Assembly: GCF_002174305.1 (NCBI RefSeq)
Contig: NZ_MIJB01000028.1
Span: forward strand, 1 to 64,000
Source of the DNA: Aeromicrobium sp. PE09-221
GTDB taxonomy: Bacteria > Actinomycetota > Actinomycetes > Propionibacteriales > Nocardioidaceae
Reading direction: 5' to 3'
Length of the DNA: 64,000 nt
A model generated the notes under the pieces. The model saw only the letters and a program-made list of their open reading frames with translations. It did not search any database and had not been told where the DNA came from. Positions 42,002 to 51,654 of the stretch are shown piece by piece. Both the position numbers and the translations under genes were made by a program. Each line of letters opens with the position of its first letter. Positions within the stretch are counted from its first letter, which is position 1.

Positions 42002-43201
42002 TCAGCGCTGGGTGATGTCGGGATGCTCGTCGCTCGCGGAACCGAGCTGCTGATCGATCTCCGCGGTCGTCGGGCCCTCGGAGTCCGGCTCCGCCCCGCG
42101 GCGATCCTCGGCAGGAGCATCGGGCGATACCTCCAGGTCGACCTGTTCGTTCAGGTAGCGCAGGATCTCTGCGACTCCCGCAGCGACCGGGACGGCCAGG
42201 AACGCGCCCGTGATGCCGAACAGAGAGCCACCCGCGGTCACCGACAGCAGCACCACTCCGGCATGGAGCTTCATACTCTTGCCCTGCAGCCAGGGCGAGA
42301 GGATATTGCTCTCGAGCTGCTGGACGGCGATGATGATGAGCAGCACGATGATCGCGTCCTGCAGGCTATTGGTCACCAGCGTCACCAGCACGGCCAGGGC
42401 ACCGGTCGCGAAGGCGCCGACGATCGGGATGAAGCCGCCGAAGAAGGTCAAGATCGCCAGCGGGATCGCCAGCGGCACACCGACGATGACCAGGCCCAGC
42501 CCGATGAAGAAGGCATCGACCGCCGAGACGATGCCCTGCGTGCGGATGAAGCCGCCGAGGGTTCCCCACGAGCGGCCCAGCAGCTCACTGAGGTGACCGC
42601 CCACGCGACGTCCGCCGATGCGGCGGACGAAGGGCAGGAAACGGTGGCCGTCCTTCAGCATGAAGAAGACCAGCACCAGGGTCACGACCAGGTTGACGAT
42701 GACAGTGGTGACGGTCCCGAGCGTGCTGAAGACCCCGGAACTGATATCACCCGCGGAATCACGCAGCCATTGCTGCACGGTGTCGATCACTTGGGTGATC
42801 TGCCCTTCGGTGACCTGGAAGGGACCGTCGGTGAGCCATTGCTGGACCTTGTTCAACCCGCTCGCGGCGCTGTCGGCGATACTCGGCGCCTCGTCGATCA
42901 TCTGCGGGATGACCATGGCGAACACGACGAACACACCGCCGAGGAATCCGAGCAGGGTCAGCACGGCCGAGAGGGCGTCGGGGAATCCGATTCCCTTGAG
43001 CTTGCGCGCTGGCGGCTCGAGCACCGTCGCGATGAGGATCGCCAGGCAGATCGGGAACCACACCATCCACGTGCGCCCGATGACCCAGCCCAGGACATAG
43101 AGCGCCGCCGCGATCACGACGATGCGCAGTCCCCATCGCTGTAGGTGGGCGAAGCCTTCATCGATGACGCGACCTCTGTCGCGGAGATTGGTGGTGCTCA
43201 C
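42002..43201 (-). CDS. AI-2E family transporter (TqsA/PerM-like)
   Basis: A 399-aa membrane protein of the AI-2 exporter/PerM family with about eight helices. Characteristic pieces are FFMLKDGHRFLPFVRRI, GFIRTQGIVSAVDAFFIGLG, ILTFFGGFIPIVGAFATG and the C-terminal NILSPWLQGKSMKLHAGVVL. Despite the name, most actinobacterial members have unknown substrates and some act as Na+/H+ antiporters. The acidic C-terminal tail of about 50 residues is cytoplasmic. Its stop lies 13 bases from the end of the Uma2 pseudogene on the other strand. Confidence 0.9.
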   Translation of the reverse strand: MSTTNLRDRGRVIDEGFAHLQRWGLRIVVIAAALYVLGWVIGRTWMVWFPICLAILIATVLEPPARKLKGIGFPDALSAVLTLLGFLGGVFVVFAMVIPQMIDEAPSIADSAASGLNKVQQWLTDGPFQVTEGQITQVIDTVQQWLRDSAGDISSGVFSTLGTVTTVIVNLVVTLVLVFFMLKDGHRFLPFVRRIGGRRVGGHLSELLGRSWGTLGGFIRTQGIVSAVDAFFIGLGLVIVGVPLAIPLAILTFFGGFIPIVGAFATGALAVLVTLVTNSLQDAIIVLLIIIAVQQLESNILSPWLQGKSMKLHAGVVLLSVTAGGSLFGITGAFLAVPVAAGVAEILRYLNEQVDLEVSPDAPAEDRRGAEPDSEGPTTAEIDQQLGSASDEHPDITQR

Positions 43202-43210
43202 GTGAAAAGG

Positions 43211-43894
43211 TTAGCGGTTCAGGTCCCAATTCACCGGCACAGCGCCCTGTCGGCGCAGGAGTTCATTGGCGCGGCTGAACGGGCGTGAGCCGAAGAAGCC
43301 GCGCGAGGCCGACAACGGGCTCGGATGAGCCGAGGTGATCTGCGGGGTCGAGCCGAGAAGGGGACCCAGATTCTGGGCGTCGCGCCCCCACAGGATGGCC
43401 ACCAGCGGGCGGTCGCGTGCCACCAGCGCACGGATCGCCTGTTCGGTGACGATCTCCCAGCCTTTGCCGCGATGGCTGGCCGGGGTGCCGGGGCGCACGG
43501 TCAGGACACGGTTGAGCAGCAACACGCCCTGTCCGGCCCACGGCGTCAGGTCACCGTCGGCGGCGGGCTCGATGCCCAGGTCCTCGTGCAGCTCGCGGTA
43601 GATGTTGATGAGGCTCTTGGGAATGGGACGGACATCGGGCTCGACAGAGAAGGAGAGCCCCATCGGATGTCCAGGCGTGGGGTAAGGGTCCTGTCCGGTG
43701 ATGAGGACCTTGACATCGGCCATCGGCTCGCGGAAGGCGCGCAGGATGTCCTTGCCGGCGGGGAGGTAGCTGCGACCGGCCGCCATCTCCTGACGCAGGA
43801 AGTCGCCCATCCGGGTGATCTGGTCGGCGACGGGAGCGAGGGCCTCGGCCCAGTCCGGGGCGATGAGGTCGGTGAGGGGACGGCGTTCGGTCAT
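43211..43894 (-). CDS. ung: Uracil-DNA glycosylase
   Basis: A 227-aa family 1 uracil-DNA glycosylase removing uracil from DNA. The catalytic water-activating motif [17 protein letters not shown] is near residues 67-83, the uracil-binding LLLNRVLTV about 125-133, and the DNA-intercalation loop [17 protein letters not shown] about 190-206. ATG 43894 (MTERRPL) is preferred; an ATG three codons upstream also exists. Confidence 0.96.
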   Translation of the reverse strand: MTERRPLTDLIAPDWAEALAPVADQITRMGDFLRQEMAAGRSYLPAGKDILRAFREPMADVKVLITGQDPYPTPGHPMGLSFSVEPDVRPIPKSLINIYRELHEDLGIEPAADGDLTPWAGQGVLLLNRVLTVRPGTPASHRGKGWEIVTEQAIRALVARDRPLVAILWGRDAQNLGPLLGSTPQITSAHPSPLSASRGFFGSRPFSRANELLRRQGAVPVNWDLNR

Positions 43895-44013
43895 CGGTCC
43901 CATGCTGCCGTAGCGCGGACGGTCGGGCCGCCCAGGGTCCCCTTGGGGCCCGGCGCGCGGCCCCGGGGCGGCGGCTGGGCCCGCTGGAGGAGAACGGTTA
44001 GACTCGATCTGTT

Positions 44014-45231
44014 TTGTCTGCCGTCGCGTCGTACCGCGCCTTATTGCGCACTGTCGGGCCCGCCTACGTCCTCGTAGCCTTCCTCGGGCGGATTCCGCTT
44101 GCCATGAGCCAGTTGGGTGCCCTCGTCATGGTCAGCGAGGTCAGCGGCCGCTACGCGCTGGGCGGCGCCGCGGCGGGATCTCTGGCCATCGCCAATGCCG
44201 TGGGTGCTCCGATCGCCGGGATGCTGGCCGATCGGATCGGACAGCGGCCGGTGGTGCTCGTGCAGTCGCTCGTCGGCGCGGCGGGGCTCGCGGCCCTCGT
44301 GGCGGTGACCACCCCGACCGCCCCCGCGTGGCTGATCGTGACCGTGGCGGCGGCGACCGGTCTCATGCTGCCTCAGGTCGGGCCGCTCGCCCGTGTGCGG
44401 TGGCGTCCGATCACCGCCCAGGACCAGCCCGGACCGAGCGAGCAGCGACGCCTCATCGATGCCGCCTTCTCTTACGAGGGCGCTGCGGACGAGGCCTCCT
44501 TCGTCCTCGGGCCGGCCCTCATCGGGGTGCTCGGCGTGCTCCTGGATCCCTCCGGCGCGGTCATCGCCGCCGCGGTGATCCTCGCGGTGTTCGGCACCTG
44601 GTTCGGCATCCACCCGACGGCCCGGCTGGTCGCGAAGGCGGCTTCGGTCGTCGAGGACGGACGTCTCTGGACGCTGGCCTTCGGCGTGCTGATCGTGGCG
44701 CAGTTCTTCGTCGGCACGCTGTTCGGCAGCATCCAGACCGGCAGCACGGTGCTGGCGACGGCAGCGGGGCAAGCGGGTCTCACCGGCCTGATCCACGCCT
44801 GTCTCGGCATCGGGAGCGTGATCGCCGGGCTGTCGATCACCGCCCTGCCTGAGCGCTTCCTGTACTCGACCCGGATGCTCGCGGCGGCCACAGCGCTGTT
44901 CTTCTTCGCGATCCCTCTGTGGTGGGTGGACTCGCTCGGGGCGCTCGTGGCGGTGATCAGCGTGCTCGGCTTCGCGGTCGCCCCGTACATGATCAGCAAC
45001 TTCGCGTTGGCGGGGATCATCGTGCCGATCACCAAGATCGGCACCGCGATGACCTTCCTCGCGGCGGCCACGGGTCTCGGCTATGCGACCGGCGCGGGGA
45101 TCGCCGGCCGGCTGGCGGACGCGGGCGGGCATCAGCCGGCCTTCGGCGTGACCATCGCCGCCGCGTGGGGTGCGCTCCTGTTGGCGATCATCGCCAATAG
45201 CGTCCTGCGACGTGCCCGCGTCGTCAGCTGA
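44014..45231 (+). CDS. MFS transporter
   Basis: A 405-aa major facilitator with about twelve helices, [20 protein letters not shown] in loop 2-3 (the MFS motif A), and no strong similarity that gives a substrate. The start is TTG 44014; a TAGACT hexamer about 12-17 bases upstream looks like an actinobacterial -10 box, so the transcript may be nearly leaderless. No other start preserves helix 1. Rearranged efflux-type proteins of this kind are common; drug or metabolite export is only a guess. Confidence 0.85.
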   Translation: MSAVASYRALLRTVGPAYVLVAFLGRIPLAMSQLGALVMVSEVSGRYALGGAAAGSLAIANAVGAPIAGMLADRIGQRPVVLVQSLVGAAGLAALVAVTTPTAPAWLIVTVAAATGLMLPQVGPLARVRWRPITAQDQPGPSEQRRLIDAAFSYEGAADEASFVLGPALIGVLGVLLDPSGAVIAAAVILAVFGTWFGIHPTARLVAKAASVVEDGRLWTLAFGVLIVAQFFVGTLFGSIQTGSTVLATAAGQAGLTGLIHACLGIGSVIAGLSITALPERFLYSTRMLAAATALFFFAIPLWWVDSLGALVAVISVLGFAVAPYMISNFALAGIIVPITKIGTAMTFLAAATGLGYATGAGIAGRLADAGGHQPAFGVTIAAAWGALLLAIIANSVLRRARVVS

Positions 45232-45378
45232 GTCCGGTCTGGGCGAGCTCGCACGGCCCGCTGGGCGGTGAGATAGGCACCTCTCGCCGCCGGTGAGCGG
45301 TGCGTGGGTCACCTCTCGCCGGCGGGCTGGCTGAGCTGCGGACTGGGCGAGATTGGTTTCTTCGGTCACACTAGAGGG

Positions 45379-45403
45379 GCCGCGCCGCAGGGGCGCGGCT
45401 TTT
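45379..45403 (+). terminator. Intrinsic terminator between the MFS and CNNM genes
   Basis: A perfect 8-bp GC stem (GCCGCGCC / GGCGCGGC) with a GCAGG loop is followed by TTTT. It lies 148 bases after the MFS stop and 118 before the CNNM start. The stretch between the MFS stop and this terminator holds imperfect GC-rich inverted repeats with two CACCTCTCGCCG copies and no gene. Confidence 0.85.
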
Positions 45404-45520
45404 CGCGATGCCCGACCATCGCGGATATTCGTTCCTTCTCAGTGAGGATGAGATGCCGAGCGCTGCTCAACGTTCAGACGACCCCCCGTGTAGTACCGAG
45501 GCGCCAGGGGGTGGGCGCCG

Positions 45521-46888
45521 ATGAGTGTGGTGTATCTGCTGCTGGGTCTGGTGGTCGTGTTCGTGATCACCGTCGCCACCGCCTATTTCGTGGCCCAGGA
45601 GTTCGCCTATATGGCCGTCGACCGCTCGCGCCTCAAGGCCCGGGCCGCCGCCGGCGACGCGGTGTCCGCCCGGACCTTGCAGGTCACCGGACGCACCTCG
45701 TTCATGTTGTCCGGCGCGCAGTTGGGCATCACCGTCACCGGCCTGTTGGTGGGCTATGTCGCTGAGCCGTTGATCGGCGAGTCCTTCGGCGACATTCTCG
45801 GCGGGGCCGGGGTCTCCACGGCCGCCGGGGTGATGATCGGCACGATCATCGCGCTGCTGCTGTCGACGATCATCCAGATGCTCTTCGGCGAGCTCTTCCC
45901 GAAGAACCTCGCGATCGCCCAGCCCGAGCCGGTCGCTCGCGCGCTGTCGCGGTCGACGTTGATCTATCTCAAGCTCTTCGGCTGGCTCATCACGGTGTTC
46001 GACCACGCCTCGAATCTGCTGTTGCGAGCGCTGAAGATCGAGCCGGTGCACGATGTCGAGAGCTCGGCCACGGTCCGGGATCTGGAGCACATCGTCGCCG
46101 AATCGCGCGAGAGCGGCGATCTGTCGCCCGAACTGTCGATGATGGTCGACCGGATCCTCGACTTCCCGCGTCAGGATGTGGAGCACGCGATGGTGCCGCG
46201 GTCGCGGGTCGACGTCATCGAGTCCGATGAGAGCATCGGCACGCTGCGCGAGCAGATGGCGGCAGGCCATTCGCGCTATCCGGTCATGGAGGACGACCGG
46301 GTAGTGGGCGTGGTCCACCTCGTCGATGTGCTCGGCGGTTGTGACGAGAACGCCACAGTCGCCACCATCATGCGCGATGCCCTCGTCATCCCCGAGCTGA
46401 TGCCGCTGCCCAATGCGCTTGCCGCCTTCGGCGACACCAACGAGCAGCTGGCCTGTGTCGTGGACGAGCACGGCAGCTTCACCGGCGTGCTCACCCCCGA
46501 GGACCTCGCGGAGGAGTTTGTGGGCGAGATCGCCGACGAATACGACGACCTCTTCCCGGTAGCGGAGCTGGAGGGCACCGGGGTATGGCGCCTCTCCGGG
46601 GATTCGCACATCGACGAGGTCGAGCGCCTGCTGGAACGGGATCTGCCCGAGGGTGACTACGAGACACTGTCCGGTTTGGTCATCGCCACCCTCGGCCGAT
46701 TGCCGGACGAGGGCGATGTCGTGCGGGTCGAGTTACCGCCCGATCCGGGCGCGGTGGCCCTGGGGGAGGAGCTCGAACCGGAGTTCCTCGATGTCACCGT
46801 GCTCGAGCTGCGCGACCACGTTCCCTCGGCGGTGCGTCTGACCTTGCCGGAACCCGCGACGAGTGGTCAGGAGGCCGACGATGAGTGA
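45521..46888 (+). CDS. CNNM/HlyC-CorC family membrane protein with CBS pair
   Basis: A 455-aa protein: CNNM (DUF21) transmembrane domain (about residues 1-195; four helices, with LSGAQLGITVTGLLVGYVAE), a CBS pair (about 210-330; MVPRSRVDVIE) and a C-terminal CorC_HlyC domain (about 350-430; DVVRVELPPDPG). Relatives mediate Mg2+/Co2+ efflux or homeostasis; haemolysin naming is historical. ATG 45521 follows a GGGGGTGGG stretch. It overlaps the second paralogue by eight bases. Confidence 0.92.
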   Translation: MSVVYLLLGLVVVFVITVATAYFVAQEFAYMAVDRSRLKARAAAGDAVSARTLQVTGRTSFMLSGAQLGITVTGLLVGYVAEPLIGESFGDILGGAGVSTAAGVMIGTIIALLLSTIIQMLFGELFPKNLAIAQPEPVARALSRSTLIYLKLFGWLITVFDHASNLLLRALKIEPVHDVESSATVRDLEHIVAESRESGDLSPELSMMVDRILDFPRQDVEHAMVPRSRVDVIESDESIGTLREQMAAGHSRYPVMEDDRVVGVVHLVDVLGGCDENATVATIMRDALVIPELMPLPNALAAFGDTNEQLACVVDEHGSFTGVLTPEDLAEEFVGEIADEYDDLFPVAELEGTGVWRLSGDSHIDEVERLLERDLPEGDYETLSGLVIATLGRLPDEGDVVRVELPPDPGAVALGEELEPEFLDVTVLELRDHVPSAVRLTLPEPATSGQEADDE

Positions 46889-47909
46889 CAATCCCTGGAT
46901 CGTGGTCATCGCCACGGCCGCGATCATCGCGCTGAGCGCGTTCTTCGTCGCGGTCGAGTTCGCCCTCATCGCGGCCAAACCGCATCGCATCGAGGATGCG
47001 GCGGCCACGAGCCGTTCGGCGCGTGCCGCGCTGCGCTCCTCGCACGAGTTGACCCTGCTGCTGGCCGGCTCCCAGTTGGGCATCACGGTCTGCACGTTGG
47101 CACTGGGCGCGATCACCAAGCCCGCGGTGCACTACGCGATGACCCCGCTGTTCAGCGGTTGGGGCCTGCCGTATTGGCTCGCGGACGCGGTGGCCTTCGT
47201 GCTCGCGCTGATCATCGTCACCTTCCTGCACCTGGTGGTGGGGGAGATGGCGCCGAAGTCGTGGGCGATCGCTCACCCGGAGCGCTCGGCGATCATGTTG
47301 GCCATCCCGATGCGGATGTTCATGTGGGGTGCCCGTCCGCTGTTGCGGGGGTTGAACCGGGCCGCCAACTGGCTGGTGCGCCTCGTCGGCGTCGAACCGG
47401 TGGACCAGACGTCGTCGAGTCAGAACGCGGACGACCTGCGGCAGCTCGTCGAGCACTCGGCGAATGTCGGTGCGCTGGAGGCACGGTACTCGGTGCAGAT
47501 CACGCAGACGCTGTCGTTGCAGGATCTGGTGATGGCAGACATCGTGGAGGCCGGTGCGGAGCTCACCACGGTTCCCGACAGTGCCACGGTGGCTGATGTA
47601 CAGCGCGCGGCACGCGAGTCGGGGCACCTGCGCATCCTCGTCGGCCCGCCGGCGGATCCGCGGCGTGTGGTGCACGTCCGCGAGACGCTGACGCACGATG
47701 ACGATGCTCTCGTGGAGCCGCTCGCGCGGGAGGTGTTCACGCTGGAGGCCGCGATGCCGCTGCACGAGGCGTTGTCCACCATGCGCGAGTCGCGCAACCA
47801 CCTCGCCCTCGTCTATGACGGCGGGCGGGTCCAGGGGGTCGTGACGCTCTCGGATGTCCTGCGGCGGCTGTACCCGGCCGGCCAGGCGATCGAGGCCGGC
47901 GTCTCCTGA
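46881..47909 (+). CDS. CNNM family membrane protein lacking the CorC_HlyC domain
   Basis: A 342-aa paralogue of the preceding gene: CNNM domain with LAGSQLGITVCTLALGAITK and VVGEMAPKSWAIAHPERSA, then a shorter CBS region (about 210-330; MPLHEALSTMRESRNHLALV). It lacks the C-terminal CorC_HlyC domain. Adjacent long/short CNNM pairs are the usual actinobacterial arrangement and may form heterodimers. The next gene is convergent, with a hairpin between. Confidence 0.92.
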   Translation: MSDNPWIVVIATAAIIALSAFFVAVEFALIAAKPHRIEDAAATSRSARAALRSSHELTLLLAGSQLGITVCTLALGAITKPAVHYAMTPLFSGWGLPYWLADAVAFVLALIIVTFLHLVVGEMAPKSWAIAHPERSAIMLAIPMRMFMWGARPLLRGLNRAANWLVRLVGVEPVDQTSSSQNADDLRQLVEHSANVGALEARYSVQITQTLSLQDLVMADIVEAGAELTTVPDSATVADVQRAARESGHLRILVGPPADPRRVVHVRETLTHDDDALVEPLAREVFTLEAAMPLHEALSTMRESRNHLALVYDGGRVQGVVTLSDVLRRLYPAGQAIEAGVS

Positions 47910-47920
47910 CCCCGCGGTAG

Positions 47921-47957
47921 CCGGTCAACCTTCTCGAACCTCGATGAGGTTGACCGG
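47921..47957. terminator. Hairpin between convergent CNNM and otsA genes
   Basis: An 11-bp perfect stem (CCGGTCAACCT and complement, 47921-47931/47947-47957) centred in a 69-bp convergent gap, followed by a second small CCCCC-GGA-GGGGG hairpin near 47960. Probable bidirectional terminator. Confidence 0.65.
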
Positions 47958-47978
47958 CTCCCCCGGAGGGGGACCTGC

Positions 47979-49415
47979 TCAGGAGACGGGGCGGGTGGTC
48001 TTGCCGTGCGGGTCCCTCTGTGCATTGAGCTCGGTGAGGAAGTCATTGGCCCAGCGGTCGATGTCGTTCTCCATCACCTGCTTGCGCAAGGCCTTCATCC
48101 TTCGCGAGGTCTCGCGCCCACTGGCATTGATCGCCTCGAGCATCTTCTGTTTCAGCCCGTTGATGTCGTGCGGGTTGGCCAGATAGGCCTGCTTGAGCTC
48201 GGCGGCGGCACCGGCGAACTCGCTGAGGACGAGCGCGCCGCGGTTGTCCCAGCGGGTCGCGACGTACTCCTTGGCGACGAGGTTCATGCCGTCGCGCAAG
48301 GGGGTCACCACCATGACATCGGCTGCCCGGTACATCGCCGCCATCTCCTCGCGGGGGTAGGAGGCGTGCAGGTACTGGATGGGCTGCTGCCCGATCCGCC
48401 CGATATCGCCGTTGATCCGGCCGACCAGCTGGTTGATGTTGTCGCGGAGCAGCTTGTAGGAGTTGACCCGCTCGCGCGAGGGCGTGGCGATCTGGATGAA
48501 CTTGACGTCCTCCAGCCGCACCAGGCCGTCCGCGACGAGCTCGCCGAAAGCGCGTAGCCGCTGGGGGAGGCCCTTGGTGTAGTCGAGCCGGTCGATGCCG
48601 AGGAGCACGGTCTCGGGGTTGTCGAGGCTCTCGCGGATCTCGGCCGCGCGGGCCTGCACCTCGGGAGTCCGCGACAGCGACTCGAAGCCCTCGGCGTCGA
48701 TCGAGATCGGGTAGGCCTTGGCCAGGACGGTGCGCCCGTCGGGGAGGTACACGGTGTCGCGGTGGGTCTTGTGGCCCACACGCTGACGCACCAGACGGAT
48801 GAAGTTCTGTGCCGCTCCTGGCGCCTGGAAGCCGACGAGATCGGCACCCAGGAGACCCTCGAGGATCTCGCGGCGCCACGGCAGCTGCTGGTACAGCTCG
48901 GTGGGCGGGAAGGGGATGTGCAGGAAGAAGCCGATGCGCAGGTCCGGTCGCAGCGCGCGGAGCATCTGCGGTACGAGCTGGAGCTGATAGTCCTGCACCC
49001 AGACAGTGGCGCCCTCGGCGGCGATCTGCGCGGCCTTCTTGGCGAAGCGGCGGTTCACGCGCACATAGGCGTCCCACCATTCACGGTGGTACTCAGGGGC
49101 GGCGATGACATCGTGGTACAGCGGCCAGAGTGTCGCATTGGAGAAGCCCTCGTAGTACTCCTGGACGTCGTCCTCGGTGAGGGGGATCGGCACGAGGTGC
49201 ATGCCGGCGTGTTCGAAGGGCCTGAGCTTCTCGTCGGCGGCACCGTGCCAGCCGATCCACGCTCCGTCATGTCGCCGCATGACCGGTTCGAGGGCCGTGA
49301 CCAGTCCGCCGGGCGACGTGCGCCACAGGACCTCGCCATCGGGGGACGTGACCCGGTCCACCGGCAGACGGTTCGCGATCACGACGAAATCTGGCTGCTC
49401 CCTCGGCATACCCAC
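47979..49415 (-). CDS. otsA: Trehalose-6-phosphate synthase
   Basis: A 478-aa GT20 glycosyltransferase making trehalose-6-phosphate from a nucleotide-glucose donor and glucose-6-phosphate. Visible features are [11 protein letters not shown] with SPGGLVTAL (donor loop), [12 protein letters not shown], the FFLHIPFPP motif and [15 protein letters not shown] near the C-terminus. Length fits the family. The phosphatase otsB lies 1.2 kb away on the other strand. Trehalose is both an osmoprotectant and the carrier sugar for mycolic acids in this order. Two possible ATGs (49415, 49409) are two codons apart. Confidence 0.96.
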   Translation of the reverse strand: MGMPREQPDFVVIANRLPVDRVTSPDGEVLWRTSPGGLVTALEPVMRRHDGAWIGWHGAADEKLRPFEHAGMHLVPIPLTEDDVQEYYEGFSNATLWPLYHDVIAAPEYHREWWDAYVRVNRRFAKKAAQIAAEGATVWVQDYQLQLVPQMLRALRPDLRIGFFLHIPFPPTELYQQLPWRREILEGLLGADLVGFQAPGAAQNFIRLVRQRVGHKTHRDTVYLPDGRTVLAKAYPISIDAEGFESLSRTPEVQARAAEIRESLDNPETVLLGIDRLDYTKGLPQRLRAFGELVADGLVRLEDVKFIQIATPSRERVNSYKLLRDNINQLVGRINGDIGRIGQQPIQYLHASYPREEMAAMYRAADVMVVTPLRDGMNLVAKEYVATRWDNRGALVLSEFAGAAAELKQAYLANPHDINGLKQKMLEAINASGRETSRRMKALRKQVMENDIDRWANDFLTELNAQRDPHGKTTRPVS

Positions 49416-49674
49416 AGCCTAGATGATCGACAGACCTAGGGCTCGGGTTCTGGCGCGGTGGTCCGGTCGGTGTGGGGGTATCCGGCTCGGTGTGGCGGCC
49501 CTCGCGCGGTGGGCGGTGAGTCATCCCGGACGCCTCGGCGAAAGTGCGGGATAACGCACCGCCACCGGGGGACGTGCGGGGGTTAACACACCGCCCGCGC
49601 ATCGAGATGATCTGTGTGCTTCGGCGAGGTCCGGGTATATGACATCGATGTGATTCATGCCGTAGGATCGACCC

Positions 49675-49968
49675 ATGAGCGCTGTGGAGAAGGTCCATCA
49701 CCCGGGTGAGCCGGGCAGCTCCCTCACTGATCGCGACCGGGAGATGCTCGAGCTCGAGCGTTACTGGTGGCAGTACGCGGGCGCCAAGGAACAGGCGATC
49801 CGCGAGAAGTTCGACATGTCGGCGACACGCTACTACCAGATGTTGAACGCGCTCATCGATACCGAGGAGGCGCTCGTCTTCGACCCGCTGCTGGTCAAGC
49901 GGCTGCGTCGTCTGCGTGCCCAGCGTCAGCGGCGGCGTTCGGCTCGACGCCTCGGCTTCGACGTCTGA
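49675..49968 (+). CDS. DUF3263 helix-turn-helix-like protein
   Basis: A 97-aa basic protein matching DUF3263: [20 protein letters not shown] and [17 protein letters not shown] form a helical DNA-binding-like domain, followed by an Arg-rich C-terminus ([14 protein letters not shown]). In mycobacteria the homologue (Rv0430) precedes a LytR_C gene exactly as here. Probably a regulator or nucleoid-associated protein. The 259 bp before it hold imperfect GTGCGGG/CGCAC hairpins but no gene. Confidence 0.85.
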   Translation: MSAVEKVHHPGEPGSSLTDRDREMLELERYWWQYAGAKEQAIREKFDMSATRYYQMLNALIDTEEALVFDPLLVKRLRRLRAQRQRRRSARRLGFDV

Positions 49969-50006
49969 TCGGTCGTGAGCCAGCTCTTTCGTCGGCCGGT
50001 CTCCCG

Positions 50007-50615
50007 ATGAGCGAGTCCGAGCCGGGTACCCCGGGCCCGTCGGAGAATCCAGGACCATCGGGTCCTCAGCATCGCCATGCGGCGCGCTCGCGTCTGCTGT
50101 CGATCGTCGCGATGACGGCCCTGGCCGTGGCCACCGGTGTGTTGGTGGCCTTCGCGCTGCAGGGCGGCGGAGGGGACGACTCCCGGGTCCAGCCCCCGAA
50201 TCTCGCGGATGCGGCGGCCGCAGACCCCACGCCCGAGCCGGAGCCCGAGCAGACCGAGGAGGTCGAACCGGAACCCGAGCCAGAACCTGAACCCGAGCCA
50301 GAACCTGAACCCGAGCCAGAACCTGAACCGGAGCCAGAACCGCCCGCCCGCACCCTCGGTGTGATGGTGCTCAATGCGACGAATATCACCGGGCTCGCCG
50401 CTCGCACGACCGGACAGGTCTCAGGTGCCGGCTGGACTGTGGCCGGATCGGGCAATGCCCGCGGCAGCTATCCCGCCGACACCATCTACTATCCCGCCGG
50501 CGGCTACGACCAGGCCCAGCTCCTCGCCGCCGACCTGGGTGTCGGACGGCTCATGCCGAATCTCCCGGACATGCCGAGCGATCGACTCACGGTGGTCCTG
50601 AGCTCCGCTCGCTGA
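50007..50615 (+). CDS. LytR C-terminal domain protein with Glu-Pro repeat spacer
   Basis: A 202-aa single-pass protein: cytoplasmic Pro/Ser-rich N-terminus, membrane helix (about residues 31-50), an acidic spacer of Glu-Pro repeats (about 75-115) and a LytR_C domain (about 117-200; [21 protein letters not shown]-type [13 protein letters not shown]). The domain belongs outside the membrane and is associated with cell-wall assembly; the rigid EP spacer would place it into the wall. It is the neighbour of DUF3263, the Rv0430-Rv0431 pattern. Confidence 0.88.
   Translation: MSESEPGTPGPSENPGPSGPQHRHAARSRLLSIVAMTALAVATGVLVAFALQGGGGDDSRVQPPNLADAAAADPTPEPEPEQTEEVEPEPEPEPEPEPEPEPEPEPEPEPEPPARTLGVMVLNATNITGLAARTTGQVSGAGWTVAGSGNARGSYPADTIYYPAGGYDQAQLLAADLGVGRLMPNLPDMPSDRLTVVLSSAR
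50274..50341 (+). repeat. 18-bp tandem repeat encoding Pro-Glu units
   Basis: Unit CCCGAGCCAGAACCTGAA repeats three times exactly (50274-50291, 50292-50309, 50310-50327) with a fourth partial, diverged copy. It encodes the (Pro-Glu)n spacer of the LytR_C protein and is likely to vary in length between strains. Confidence 0.9.
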
Positions 50616-50636
50616 CGTCGCGGCATACTTCTGGGC

Positions 50637-51455
50637 ATGACCGAGCGAAGCGAGGGAGCGTTGGGGTTGCTGTTGCCGGCGGCGGTGATCGATGAGCCGG
50701 ATTCGGTGCTGCTCGGGCTCGACTTCGACGGCACCCTGGCGCCGATCGTCGATGACCCGGCGAGGGCCGACATCCATCCCCAGTCGCTGGCGGCCCTGCG
50801 GAGGCTCGGTCAGGTGCTCGGGCAGGTGGCGATCGTCACGGGGCGGCCATTGGACCAGGTGCGTCGGCTTGGGAGATTCGAGGACGGCCCGGGTCTCGAG
50901 CATCTGGTGATCTGCGGCCAGTACGGAGCCGAGCGCTGGGATGCCTCGACCGATGAGGTCACTCGTCCGCCTCGGCCGGAGTCGATCCTCGAGCTCGAGC
51001 GTCGGCTGCCGGCGTGGCTCGCCGAGCATGAGGCACAGGCGGTGAAGATCGAGGACAAGGGTCTGGCGCTCGCCCTCCACACGCGCGGGGTGGCGCCTGG
51101 GCTCCTCGACGATCTCGCCCCCGATCTTGCCGAGCTGGCATCCGAGCTCGGCCTCCTGGTGGAACCGGGGCGCCAGGTGATCGAATTGCGTACGCCGGGC
51201 ACCGACAAAGGTGAGGCGCTCACCGCATTGATGGCCGGTGGCTCCTTCGCGAGCGTGGTCTACATCGGTGACGATCTGGGCGATCTTCCGGCCTTCGACG
51301 CGGTCGACAGGCTCCGGGCGGAGGGCCTGTTCGGTCTCCTGGCCGTCTCGGCGTCGACCGAGCAGCAGGCTCTCGTGCCGCGTGCGGATCTCGTGCTCGA
51401 CGGTCCGGACGGGGTCGCCGAGTGGCTCACTGTGTTGGCGGACGCGATCAGTTAA
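50637..51455 (+). CDS. otsB: Trehalose-6-phosphate phosphatase
   Basis: A 272-aa HAD-superfamily phosphatase completing trehalose synthesis. HAD motif I LGLDFDGTLAPI (about residues 27-38, nucleophile Asp), motif II IVTGRP, motif III Lys in TDKGEAL and motif IV YIGDDLGDLPAF (about 204-215). The gene begins ATGACCGAGCGAAGCGAG, a start-adjacent GAGCG(A/C)AGCGAG motif seen elsewhere in the window. Confidence 0.94.
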   Translation: MTERSEGALGLLLPAAVIDEPDSVLLGLDFDGTLAPIVDDPARADIHPQSLAALRRLGQVLGQVAIVTGRPLDQVRRLGRFEDGPGLEHLVICGQYGAERWDASTDEVTRPPRPESILELERRLPAWLAEHEAQAVKIEDKGLALALHTRGVAPGLLDDLAPDLAELASELGLLVEPGRQVIELRTPGTDKGEALTALMAGGSFASVVYIGDDLGDLPAFDAVDRLRAEGLFGLLAVSASTEQQALVPRADLVLDGPDGVAEWLTVLADAIS

Positions 51456-51533
51456 TCTCACGATATGGTCGCCCGTATCGCAATGTGAGATGCGCGTTTC
51501 GCGTGACCGGTTCCCCTGATTAGGCTGCTCACA

Positions 51534-51648
51534 ACTCATCGAGAGGGGCAGAGGGATACGGCCCGACGAAGCCCCAGCAACCAGCCGATCGTGCGGCCAG
51601 GTGCTACGTCCGTCCCCGCCGAGAGTCGGCTGGGGAGAGATGAAGGAG
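51534..51648 (+). promoter_or_regulatory. SAM-I (S-box) riboswitch upstream of thrC-like gene
   Basis: The sequence shows the full S-box core: P1 TCATC (51536-51540) pairing with GATGA (51639-51643), GAGAG junction, P2 GGGGC/GCCCC, the AGAGGGA...GGCCCGACGAAG kink-turn region, AGCAACC, a P3 around GCCG/CGGC, GGTGCTA, and P4 (CCCCGCCGA/TCGGCTGGGG). The AAGGAG ribosome binding site (51643-51648) begins in the last base of P1, so SAM binding would hide it: translational control. No separate terminator stem is evident. S-boxes switch genes off when SAM is high, which argues for a methionine-pathway role of the genes below. Confidence 0.93.
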
Positions 51649-51654
51649 TGCTTC

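Noticed and set aside
49416..49674. Possible small RNA in the otsA-DUF3263 gap
   Set aside because: The imperfect GTGCGGG/CGCAC repeats are visible but do not form one strong conserved structure, and they may simply be terminator/promoter sequence.
51534..51648. SAM-IV riboswitch, the class often found in actinobacteria
   Set aside because: The GAGAG...GGCCCGACGAAG...AGCAACC...GGTGCTA order with P1 closing after P4 fits SAM-I; the extra SAM-IV pseudoknot stem after P1 is not seen.
51601..51654. Upstream start for the thrC-like gene
   Set aside because: It lies inside the riboswitch P3/P4 region; GTG 51655 has a well-spaced AAGGAG and family-like N-terminus.
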